Positions 17,401-24,519 of a stretch of DNA of 64,000 nt are shown in pieces. Source of the stretch: Fabrea salina (Eukaryota > Ciliophora > Heterotrichea > Heterotrichida > Fabreidae); assembly GCA_022984795.1 (NCBI GenBank), contig JALIHJ010000026.1:218538-282537 (forward strand), given 5' to 3'. The first letter of the stretch is position 1, and the number at the start of each line of letters is the position of its first letter. The translations under genes and the position numbers were made by a program. Under the pieces are notes generated by a model. It saw nothing but the letters and a program-made list of their open reading frames with translations. It was not told where the DNA came from and ran no database searches.

Positions 17401-17783
17401 GCTTGCTTAGTTTGTTTTAGTCTTTGGTAAGCCTTAGCAGTCACACTGAACAAGTGGGGAGGCAAGTCCCTGTCTTTTGAGTAGTTGTCTCTGATTTCCT
17501 GAGTTAGTTTCTGAGGAAAAGAAGCACACAGAAGCACAGGACCTGCAAAGGTGTAGTTGACTCCAGCTTCTAAACGGTTTTGCAACGTAGAAAAAAGGCA
17601 GTCTTCGTTGTGCTCGCTTACGTCGCAAAGGTCATCACTGAAGCCTTGTGCAGCCAAGAAATTAGAACTCATAGAGGACCCAGAACTGTAACTTTTGTGA
17701 CTGTAGCGGGACTGCAAGTTCTTAGAAATTATCTTTGTAGGCAGCTGCAGAGTTGGTGCTAAACTAAATTCATTTTCCCACAT
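14415..17783 (-). CDS. Divergent myosin heavy chain with IQ motifs
   Basis: A 1,122-aa protein with a myosin-like motor followed by a short tail. The P-loop GPSGTGKT (135-142) is intact in form, though the family consensus is GESGAGKT. Switch I, normally N-x-N-S-S-R-F-G-K, is represented by NKEGTCSGMSLKVVFDSEF and lacks those residues. Switch II, normally DIxGFE, reads DFPGFRE. Residues about 810-890 contain several IQ motifs (IQACWRGFKARKYYKAYK, IQRVWRGYKCRK, IQRSVLKWLVKRQ, IQNWYRK). The C terminus is basic and low-complexity. ATP binding may survive, but normal hydrolysis is doubtful. It ends with TGA, one of two clear TGA stops here. Confidence 0.75.
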   Translation of the reverse strand: MWENEFSLAPTLQLPTKIISKNLQSRYSHKSYSSGSSMSSNFLAAQGFSDDLCDVSEHNEDCLFSTLQNRLEAGVNYTFAGPVLLCASFPQKLTQEIRDNYSKDRDLPPHLFSVTAKAYQRLKQTKQAQALSLMGPSGTGKTFAAVHLIDHLLFMSTEESIKQDLFKSIHSALKLVHTMGSVYFDQNKEGTCSGMSLKVVFDSEFRAMGCVIHANLLDSFPKTETKRTYHILHALFGAAKVQLSSLGLNLQPSYEVFNHQPTHSLSDVEVYKHFTECLKTLGFSRQETQSVFEVLASVILVLEITYVGENFVAAGGSEKPKWTPRHRFAIQKVCKHLKLHEAKFTEIFGEFSSKSQAEAATEELAKVLYESTFDWLVTKVNEKLEAQSDSIVKKRFSQLKFNSKNWKTQKKLALESFKGKHFISIVDFPGFRENSTLGGFCTNLAAECLSFVSENNYLKLLTALAVERVKIDSLDMSNSRYIVDLLLGSKDGVLKNLTKENFPTYWKTLKKDIEDHEFYREVMLFNKSKFTVKHSFGEVQYDVTKLREKASMLKNRKVVYKLLSHCSHPALGHKLKKNPPLNLFDSLNQKISNLLSHVLNLKCHLVYFLSAPQNALDYSYTLSSLRNTLVLPLLIWKWYGYHYWVNLEDLVVNFYEETKLDSLLKQLLGEADYYKGTRYLLLKKPEFHKLIQKAKFFADQLNLDFVNKLHSKASRPCKEELFEYTLLGEKLNVSEPNLKDYLLPEFSVETSFQHSKLPNTRRRRHTENLVYCPQPLETQNLVVCSDKKLYHTIKKVATNLKNLNYAHTTKVITKIQACWRGFKARKYYKAYKRLKVHATTIQRVWRGYKCRKVTELENTKKAIVLIQRSVLKWLVKRQRAAKKIQNWYRKVLEKEKFYSFSYYSKVSRDSSPFLHTSKRSTERTRAKSEISFEEQLSFSPSILDSSRKLAEKKRIKQGYHHYSMFERFNLLEKHRTQRIKDSRQEKLLKEESTYSFSPAINNTRTFSQNFLQRQEAAVRKYRARREKRILEKTYKETKEVSTPAKPRTKSFDQTVDSLFVWAKHKQLKLQNSQNSQQKKQALFKPNNLSTKILERRKSRINQSMVVLETQKKNTAPYWPKCK

Positions 17784-17804
17784 TTTAACTGATTTTAAAA
17801 GAAA
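17784..17804. promoter_or_regulatory. 21-bp divergent intergenic spacer
   Basis: An AT-rich stretch of 21 bp lies between the ATGs of the divergent myosin gene (minus) and the small basic-protein gene (plus). It must hold or border the start sites of both genes. No motif can be recognised. Confidence 0.45.
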
Positions 17805-18269
17805 ATGGATAAACCTAAAAGTTCTGTAAGGAAAAAACTCACAAAACCCGTGCTGATGTTTAAAAGGGCAAAGACTCCCTTCACCAACGCCAAGTTAAAG
17901 TACAGAGAAAAAATATTTTCAGATATTCCAGATGAACTCCGTTCTGGGTTCTCTCCGTTTCCTTTGAGAGTTTGCACTCCTAACTCTCTAAGACAAAGCA
18001 GTCCTAACTACGGCAATTACCCACAGCCTTACACTAATCCTTTGAGAATCTACACCCCTAAACCCTCCTCTAGGAACCTCAAAGTCCAAGGCCTCAGTAT
18101 TTCTCCTAAGTCTACTTGCAACTCCATCAACTACTCCAGTTCCAGAAGCATGCGTCCTAGGTCTTCCTTTGCCTTCAAGTACAGAGTTTCTTCTCCTGTG
18201 CCTGCCACTGACATTTCGCTTTGTTCTTACCCTGCTAAGTTTTATTATAAAAAAGAAAGAGTACTTTAA
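17805..18269 (+). CDS. Small basic Ser/Pro-rich protein of unknown function
   Basis: A 154-aa protein rich in Ser, Pro, Lys and Arg, without a recognisable domain or membrane segment. It contains repeated short proline-centred phrases (RVCTPNSLRQSSPNYGNYPQPYTNPLRIYTPKPSSRN), which suggest disorder and phosphorylation. Its TAA overlaps the convergent TAA of CSN2 by 4 bp (TTAA shared). Clean codon use and lack of stops over 154 codons favour a real gene, but a function cannot be given. Confidence 0.5.
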   Translation: MDKPKSSVRKKLTKPVLMFKRAKTPFTNAKLKYREKIFSDIPDELRSGFSPFPLRVCTPNSLRQSSPNYGNYPQPYTNPLRIYTPKPSSRNLKVQGLSISPKSTCNSINYSSSRSMRPRSSFAFKYRVSSPVPATDISLCSYPAKFYYKKERVL

Positions 18270-19612
18270 GTCCTTATTCTCTCTATGATTTGGAAGTGCA
18301 GTGACCCCAAACTGCGTGCCCACTTGTTGTAAGCTTCTTCTTTGCGGCCAGTTGTTCTTTCACCTCCTGTTCTTTCTACAAGTCCCTCTACTTCGTCAAT
18401 TCTAGCTGCAATCTTCCCTTCAATTATCAACTCTACGAGTAAGTTGATCAAACTTTGCTCTGTGATTTGCAGGTTGCTGGCTAAGTAACTTAACTTCACT
18501 GCTTTGTAAGGCTTAAGTTTGGCTTGGAGCACACTCAACCGCACAGTGCGGAGTAAGTCTTCCATGTACTGAGCAATGTAAGGGTCGTCTAGGATGTGTA
18601 CTGAGGGGTCGTTTAGGATTCCTTGGACTTCAACCATGTTGTTGGCTTCGTAGGCGTCCCTGAGTCTGCGCAAAGCCATGATTTCGGGGTCGTCTTTGTA
18701 AACTTTGGCTTCTTGGGAGTCGAAGGGGTTTATGTCTGAAGAGCAAAGAATTCCAGTAAGTACAACGTACTTAAGCATGGTTTTGGCCCTGGGGTTGCCT
18801 ACTTCTTGGTAGCACTTAAAGGCTTCGAACTGTTCTGAAAGGGCGTTTTCCCAAAGTTTTTCACTCATGTACATTTTGCTTCCGCTTTCTTTGATGACGC
18901 CTATGATTCTGGGGTCAGACACGTCGGCGTTAAGGGCTTCGCACCTTTTAAAGACTTCTTTGAGTCGCTTGTTGTTTTTTTTGAGAGTGCATACTTGAAT
19001 TTCAAGCGCGTAGGCTTCTATCAAGCTTTGGGCTTTGGAAGAGTCGTCCTGGCCGTCAGGGTGTTGGCAGGACTTAATTAGTTCTTGTATAGTGAACTCT
19101 GCCTTTTCGAGGTCTTTTCTTTCTAAGTAGAGTTTAGCTAGTTTGGCTTGGGTGTTGAAAAGCAGTCTTTGGTTTTTGCTTTCTTTCAACTTTTCAATAG
19201 TCATAGCAAGTACCTTCATGGAGTACTCTGAGTCTTGGATTTTCCCAGAAGCGTCAATAACTGCATTGATGGCGTCAGTGGCATCGTTCCGGGCTACAGA
19301 GTCCATCATTTCTACTAGCTGTGAAAGGTGAGCGCACATTTGTTCGTACTGACTTAAGTTGCACTCAAGCAACACTGCGTTTTTGAGTGCTTGGAACCTC
19401 CACTGTTGTTCTTCGTAGGGTTTGTGGCTTTCTAAGTCAAGCACCCGAAGAAACTTATTTAGGGCTTCAACAGGGTTTGACTTTTTGATGTCGTCTGCTT
19501 CGTAAAAAGTGTTTTCAATTTCAACTTGTTCTTCGTCGATTTCTTCTTCGTTTTCACTCCACTCGTCGTCTTCACTGCCGTACTCGTAGTCTTCGAACTC
19601 GCTGGATGACAT
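18266..19612 (-). CDS. CSN2: COP9 signalosome subunit 2
   Basis: A 448-aa protein, close to the ~443 aa of animal CSN2. It opens with the typical acidic stretch (FEDYEYGSEDDEWSENEEE), followed by VEIENTFYEADDIKKSNPVEALNKFLRVLDLE, helical repeats, and a C-terminal PCI domain (about 260-420, including MLKYVVLTGILCSSDINPFDSQEAKVYKDDPEIMALRRLRDAYEANN). CSN2 is the scaffold subunit of the complex that removes NEDD8 from cullins. It is the best-conserved gene of this part of the window. Its start is 10 bp from that of the divergent CNNM gene. Confidence 0.95.
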   Translation of the reverse strand: MSSSEFEDYEYGSEDDEWSENEEEIDEEQVEIENTFYEADDIKKSNPVEALNKFLRVLDLESHKPYEEQQWRFQALKNAVLLECNLSQYEQMCAHLSQLVEMMDSVARNDATDAINAVIDASGKIQDSEYSMKVLAMTIEKLKESKNQRLLFNTQAKLAKLYLERKDLEKAEFTIQELIKSCQHPDGQDDSSKAQSLIEAYALEIQVCTLKKNNKRLKEVFKRCEALNADVSDPRIIGVIKESGSKMYMSEKLWENALSEQFEAFKCYQEVGNPRAKTMLKYVVLTGILCSSDINPFDSQEAKVYKDDPEIMALRRLRDAYEANNMVEVQGILNDPSVHILDDPYIAQYMEDLLRTVRLSVLQAKLKPYKAVKLSYLASNLQITEQSLINLLVELIIEGKIAARIDEVEGLVERTGGERTTGRKEEAYNKWARSLGSLHFQIIERIRT

Positions 19613-19622
19613 TTACAATTAT
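19613..19622. promoter_or_regulatory. 10-bp divergent intergenic spacer
   Basis: TTACAATTAT is all that separates the start codons of CSN2 (minus) and the first CNNM gene (plus). Both starts are supported by homology close to residue 1, so promoter sequence must reach into one or both coding regions. Confidence 0.55.
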
Positions 19623-21102
19623 ATGGAAGACTTAGCTTGGGTGCTTCCGAGTTCGGTATTGCTTGTGTTTCTTACAGGTCTGTTCCAGGCTTTGGCAATA
19701 GGGTTCATGAGTCTGGACAACTTCCAGTTGAAAGTTCTGATGTCTGTGGAAACTTCTGACCAACAAACCAAAGAAGTAGCTGCATCCGCTGCTAAAATAG
19801 CTCCTTTGCGCAAGCAAGGGAACCTTGTGCTTTGTGCCTTGATGACTGGCAACATAGCTACCAACGCAGCTTTGTCTATTATTTTGGCTGACTACACAAG
19901 TGGAGTGACTGGGTTTGTTTTGTCAACTGTGCTGATTGTTGTTTTTGGAGAAATAATACCCCAAGCAATTGGCAGCAGGTACGGCTTAGTTCTGTGTTCC
20001 AAAATCACTTGGTTTATAAAGGCACTCGTGGTATTTGAGTTCCTTGTAGTTAAGCCAATAGCTGCAGCTCTTGACTGGGCCATGGGCGAAGACGTAGGTT
20101 ATGTGCTTAACAAGCACCAAATGAAAGCAATGTTCTCAGTTTACACACAACAAGAAGCTTTAGGCAAAAAAGAAGGGAAACTACTTGCCTCGACACTTGA
20201 CTTTGCTGAGAAAAAAGTCTCAGACGCAATGACTCCTCTCCACAAAGTCTACATGATAGACTCAAAGCTTGACTTGGACATAGTGCTTATGAAAGACATC
20301 TACGAGAAAGGCTTCAGCAGAGTCCCAGTTTACAAAGGCACCAAAGACTCTGTGGTGGGAGTGATGCTAGCTAAAGACTTGATGCTTGTGGACGAAGAAA
20401 AGGCCAAACAACTTTGGAACATGCAGTCTTTGTTTCTAAGACCTCCTTTGTTTTTAAAGCCCAAAGACTCCCTTAACAAAGCTATGCAGAGCTTCAAGCA
20501 GGGCTCCACACACCTCGGCGTCGTAAGACAAACAGAGCTAGACCCCAACAAAGGACTAGTACATAAAACACTTGGAATTCTGACTATGGAGGACATTATA
20601 GAGTGCTTGATTGCTGACCAAATTGAAGACGAGCACGACCTGCACAGGATTCCTTCAGACTTCCTTAAAAGACACAAAAGCAACTTGTTTTTCACAGAAT
20701 ACAAAGCAGCAGCAGTTTTATCTCCCGAAGAACTAGGAGCTGTTTCGAGTTACTTGAGAAGTTTTTTGGAACCCTTCTCAAGTAAGTTCATTTCTAAACA
20801 CAGTCTCAGGGCTTTGGTAAACAACTCCAACGTTCTGTATTTGAGTGGAGACGAAGAAGACCCCCAACTCTACCAAAAAGGTTTAAGCAGTACTTGTTTT
20901 TACTTAGTGCTTAGTGGACTGATAGTTACTGAGATCGGGGACGAAAGAGCTAAAGTCTGAACACGGGCCTTTTAAGTACTTAGGCTTGCCTGCACTCACT
21001 GACTCCCAAGAGTATTTCCCTGACTTCACAGTAAGGGCCCAAAGGCCTTCTAGAGTTCTTCAAGTAACCAAGTCTCTATACTCAGAATTTAAGAAGCATT
21101 AA
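19623..21102 (+). CDS. CNNM/CorC-type metal transporter, copy 1, with +1 frameshift
   Basis: The first frame runs 19623-20960 (445 aa): a DUF21/CNNM transmembrane domain (about 5-165), two CBS domains (about 185-330) and the start of a cyclic-nucleotide-binding-like domain. It stops at TGA 20958 just after LVLSGLIVTEIGDERAKV. From 20959 the +1 frame continues EHGPFKYLGLPALTDSQEY...RAQRPSRVLQVTKSLYSEFKKH to TAA 21100-21102. This matches the C terminus of copy 2 (QLGPFKTLAMN...VPSRLLRISKSEYFALRSN). No GT...AG intron of 15-16 nt fits the junction. So this is an assembly error, a recent frameshift or programmed +1 shifting. The family handles Mg2+ or other divalent cations at membranes. Confidence 0.8.
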
Positions 21103-21105
21103 TAA

Positions 21106-22608
21106 ATGTCTGAACTAGGAATCATTTCCTTAACGTCTGTTTTAGTAGTGCTGGCAGGGTTTGTTTCTGGACTTACTTTGGGTTTTATGGGACTGGACAT
21201 TTCGCAACTCGAAATTCTGAAGTCAGTCCAAACAAACGACAAAGAAACTCAAAAAATAGCTTCTTACGCCTCCAAAATAGCTCCTCTGAGGAAGTCAGGT
21301 AATTTGCTTCTGTGCAGTTTAGTGTTGATAAATGTTCCTTTGAAAACAGGAGTCTCAATACTACTAGCAGAGTTAACATCAGGACTAGTAGGGTTTTTAC
21401 TAGCAACTGGTTTGATTCTAGTATTTGGGGAGATCACTCCACAAGCAATTTTCAGTAGGTATGGTTTGAATCTGTGTTCTAAAGTGGTTTGGTTAGTTAA
21501 GTTGTTGATGAACTTGGTTTACTTAGTGGCTAAGCCAATGTCTTTAACGCTTGACTGGGCTTTAAAAGAAGACAAAGGCAGTGTGCTCAACAAAGACCAA
21601 ATGAAAGCTATGTTTACTTTGTACTCGCAACAACTCAACCAGAGAGAAATCAAAATGCTCACTTCCACACTTGACTTTCCACAGAAAAAAGCCAAAGTTG
21701 CTATGAAGCCAGTTGAAAAAACCTTCATGATAAACGCAGCCAGCCCCATGGACGAAGACTTAATTAAAGAAATCTACAATAAAGGGTTCAGCAGAATGCC
21801 TGTGTACAAAGAATCCACAAACAACGTCATAGGAGTTCTGTTGGCCAAAGACTTGATGTTCTTAAGCAAAGAAAAAGCACAGAAAATGTGGAACTTCAAG
21901 TCTATGTTTTTGCGAGACCCACTGTTTGTGTCTCCTAACGAAAGCTTAAAGAAAGTAATGCAGAAGTTCTTAAAGAACTCCACACACTTAGGCATAGTCA
22001 AAGAAAAGGAATTCCACAACCAAGTAACTGAAAAAGTAGTGGGCATCATCACTTTAGAAGACATAATTGAAAACTTAATAGCTGAAGAAATACAAGACGA
22101 AGGCGACTTAAAAAGAATCCCTTCAGACCCTTACTCCTTGAACCCAGTGCTCTTCAACACTCCTTTCACTTATGTGTCCCAAGAAGAGTTACTTGCAGTA
22201 GCTAAGTTCATGAGCAAGAACCTCCCTCCTTTTTCCAAAAACCTCATTTCTAAAGATAACCTGAACCAACTAGTAAGTCCTTCCAACGTCATACTCACTG
22301 GAGACAACCACAGCGAGTTCGACTCAAACAACATCGACTTGGAGTTCCCAAACGAACTAGAAGACTCCCCACTCAAAAACGTTTTGTTTGAATCCGGACA
22401 AGAAGTTGAGGACTTCTACTTGGTACTGAGTGGTCTGGTAGAAGCTGACTTTGCAGGGATGAAGTGCCAACTAGGTCCTTTTAAAACTCTAGCAATGAAC
22501 TGTTTGCTTGAGGAAACTTTTATTTCTACCTACACTGCCCAGGTCAAAGTGCCTAGTCGTTTGCTTAGAATTTCCAAAAGTGAGTACTTTGCTTTAAGAA
22601 GTAATTAG
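21106..22608 (+). CDS. CNNM/CorC-type metal transporter, copy 2
   Basis: A 500-aa tandem paralogue of the gene just upstream, 3 bp away (TAATAAATG). The DUF21/CNNM membrane domain occupies about 5-165 with the same FGEITPQAIFSRYGLNLCSK block as copy 1. A CBS pair follows (about 190-330; VIGVLLAKDLMF, VVGIITLEDIIENLIAEEI), and then a C-terminal cyclic-nucleotide-binding-like domain (VLFESGQEVEDFYLVLSGLVEADF). Animal CNNMs and bacterial CorC share this order and are linked to Mg2+ transport. It is uninterrupted, in contrast to copy 1. Its last 15 bp overlap the 3' end of the convergent lipase gene. Confidence 0.9.
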   Translation: MSELGIISLTSVLVVLAGFVSGLTLGFMGLDISQLEILKSVQTNDKETQKIASYASKIAPLRKSGNLLLCSLVLINVPLKTGVSILLAELTSGLVGFLLATGLILVFGEITPQAIFSRYGLNLCSKVVWLVKLLMNLVYLVAKPMSLTLDWALKEDKGSVLNKDQMKAMFTLYSQQLNQREIKMLTSTLDFPQKKAKVAMKPVEKTFMINAASPMDEDLIKEIYNKGFSRMPVYKESTNNVIGVLLAKDLMFLSKEKAQKMWNFKSMFLRDPLFVSPNESLKKVMQKFLKNSTHLGIVKEKEFHNQVTEKVVGIITLEDIIENLIAEEIQDEGDLKRIPSDPYSLNPVLFNTPFTYVSQEELLAVAKFMSKNLPPFSKNLISKDNLNQLVSPSNVILTGDNHSEFDSNNIDLEFPNELEDSPLKNVLFESGQEVEDFYLVLSGLVEADFAGMKCQLGPFKTLAMNCLLEETFISTYTAQVKVPSRLLRISKSEYFALRSN

Positions 22609-23790
22609 TGAGTGTTGTTTGAGTAAACGAATAGTGTCTTGTACATGCTCTTGGTTGTTTGACACTGCAAACCCTGAGTGGTCTTGTTTGTAGTCTCCTT
22701 TTGCCCAAACTAGTTTATCTTTGGGGAAGTGCTTCACGTTGTTTTCAAAGTCTTCAGGAGTAATCAAAGTGTCGTACTTGCCTCCCATAAGGGCTAGTTT
22801 GCACCTTATTTCGTGCAAGTTTACTCTTTTGGGTTTGGGTTGTCCGTACACCTGCAAGTTGGTTTCTTCGCCGTAGTCGTAAGTGTAAAGGGCGTCTTCT
22901 GGGTTCTCTTTGACTTGAGTCCAAAACTTAAGGTTCATCAAACTAGTTCCTCCTGTGAACTTTTGGAGGTAAACTGCTATTACTCTTGGGTCGTCGTTGT
23001 TCAAAAAAACGTTGTACTTCTCAATCAAAAGGTTTGCGTAGTACTTGGGAAACATCAAAGCTTTTCTAGCTTCAAGAGTGCTTTTGGGGTAGTCGCCAAC
23101 TACTTTGAGTCCTTGGTTTTCAAATTCCTTTATAGTTTCATAGTTAAATAGGTCAGCTACGTACTTGCAGTTTACTGTTAAACTAGGACCTACCGGGGTC
23201 CATAGTACTGCTAGTTTGACTTTGTCAGCGTACTCAGGCTTCATAGCAAAGCAGTAAAGTGCTACATAAGTTCCTTGGGAGTGTCCTAGGTAACTCAGTT
23301 TCCTTTTCCCGGTTTTGGTCAGAATGAAGTCGATGGTAGCTGGAATGTCGTAGTGGCCTATGTGATCTGCACACCACTCCCAAAACTTGTCTTCTGAGGG
23401 GCTTAGTGAAGTGTGGCTACGACTGAGGTAGTTGCCTCGTGTGTTAAGCAGCCAAACGTCAAAGTCGTTGTCTACTAACTGGAAGGCTGGTGCCTTTGAA
23501 GTTTGCGACACCACGTAAGTGTGGCTGCTATGAGTCAAGCCGTGGACTATAAGGAGAGGTTCTTTGTTAGCATTGATCCCCTCAGCCTTTCCCAGTCTGT
23601 AAAGAGTCAAAATGTAGTTGTCTTCAGTCTTCACCTTGTACTCCTCAACTCTGTAGCCCATGAATCTACAGTAGTCTGGGAAGTCCATAGTAACTGCTTC
23701 AGGCAGTCTGAGCTTGTGGTAGTAAAAACTCGTGGCCAACCACCCCAGCCCTGCGCCTAGAAGCACTTTTGAGTACACACTAGAAAACAT
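22594..23790 (-). CDS. Acid-lipase-like alpha/beta hydrolase
   Basis: A 398-aa protein, the same length as lysosomal acid and gastric lipases. It has an N-terminal hydrophobic segment (VYSKVLLGAGLGWLATSFYY) that could be a signal or anchor. The family entry motif MGYRVEEYKVKTEDNYILTLYRL, the oxyanion-loop phrase PLLIVHGLTHSS and the nucleophile elbow GHSQGT are present, with likely catalytic Asp in GKYDTLITPEDF and His in DHSGFAV. Hydrolysis of triglyceride or sterol esters in lysosome-like vacuoles is the expected role. Its 3' end overlaps the CNNM copy 2 gene by 15 bp. Confidence 0.9.
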   Translation of the reverse strand: MFSSVYSKVLLGAGLGWLATSFYYHKLRLPEAVTMDFPDYCRFMGYRVEEYKVKTEDNYILTLYRLGKAEGINANKEPLLIVHGLTHSSHTYVVSQTSKAPAFQLVDNDFDVWLLNTRGNYLSRSHTSLSPSEDKFWEWCADHIGHYDIPATIDFILTKTGKRKLSYLGHSQGTYVALYCFAMKPEYADKVKLAVLWTPVGPSLTVNCKYVADLFNYETIKEFENQGLKVVGDYPKSTLEARKALMFPKYYANLLIEKYNVFLNNDDPRVIAVYLQKFTGGTSLMNLKFWTQVKENPEDALYTYDYGEETNLQVYGQPKPKRVNLHEIRCKLALMGGKYDTLITPEDFENNVKHFPKDKLVWAKGDYKQDHSGFAVSNNQEHVQDTIRLLKQHSLITS

Positions 23791-23818
23791 ATTAATCTAG
23801 AAATATACAGTGTTAACA

Positions 23819-24505
23819 TTAAACGTCTTGGTGAAGCACAACTCTAGGGACTTGGCTTTGAATGTGGTCGACAATAGTTTTGTCAGCAAGTCTAGTATCG
23901 AAGTAGAACTCTTCGAAGTTTTCAAGGTTGCTCAAAGCACGGGAAAGCTTTGCGAGTCCTTTTCCCGTTATTTGGTTTTTGTGGACCCAAAAAACACGCA
24001 AACTTGCAAGCTGGGGAAGAGCCTTAGCAAGGCTTTCCACTCCTTTATCCGAAATAGCATTGTCCTCTAAAACAAGTTGTTGGAGATTAGGCAGGTTGCG
24101 AAGAACTTCTGAAAGACTAGCAACTCCGTCGTCGCCTAAGTTGTTTTGGCAAATGCATAGTTTTTGCAGGTGCTTGCAGTAGCTTAGAGAATTCTTGAAC
24201 TTGTTGAACTGAGGTGGTCCAATTAAGTTGTCTCTCAAAGTGACTTCTTTGAGGTCCTTGAGTTCTGGAAGGGCTAGTGAGAGTAAGTAACAACTGGTGT
24301 CGTCAAGTTCACTCCATAGTATTCTTAGTTGCTTGATACTGGAGGATTCTGATTTGAGAATAGCTAAATAAACAGTCCTTATCTCGCCTATCATTTTGGT
24401 TTTAAAGTTAGCATAAGCAGACGCAACAGGTGAGTTGATTTCCAAAAATTCTTGCATCTGCTCCTCTTGCTTTTCGGGGCATCTGTAGCAATTAAAGTTT
24501 CCCAT
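23819..24505 (-). CDS. Leucine-rich-repeat protein with myristoylation-type N terminus
   Basis: A 228-aa protein. It begins MGNFNCYRC, a candidate N-myristoylation site followed by cysteines. From about 65 to 210 there are ribonuclease-inhibitor-like LRRs (LKDLKEVTLRDNLIGPPQFNKF, KHLQKLCICQNNLGDDGVASLSEVL, PNLQQLVLEDNAISDKGVESLAKAL, ASLRVFWVHKNQITGKGLAKLSRAL). It is a protein-binding module, probably membrane-tethered; the partner is unknown. It starts 14 bp from the divergent KNTC1-like gene. Confidence 0.75.
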   Translation of the reverse strand: MGNFNCYRCPEKQEEQMQEFLEINSPVASAYANFKTKMIGEIRTVYLAILKSESSSIKQLRILWSELDDTSCYLLSLALPELKDLKEVTLRDNLIGPPQFNKFKNSLSYCKHLQKLCICQNNLGDDGVASLSEVLRNLPNLQQLVLEDNAISDKGVESLAKALPQLASLRVFWVHKNQITGKGLAKLSRALSNLENFEEFYFDTRLADKTIVDHIQSQVPRVVLHQDV

Positions 24506-24519
24506 ATTATATTGCTAAA
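24506..24519. promoter_or_regulatory. 14-bp divergent intergenic spacer
   Basis: Fourteen bases (ATTATATTGCTAAA) separate the ATGs of the LRR gene (minus) and the giant KNTC1-like gene (plus). It is AT-rich, as are the other short divergent spacers. Confidence 0.5.

Noticed and set aside
20918-20958. A short intron explaining the CNNM copy 1 frameshift
   Set aside because: No GT...AG of 15 or 16 nt lies between the last homologous residues on either side; the available GT-AG pairs are 9, 23 or 25 nt and would remove conserved residues.
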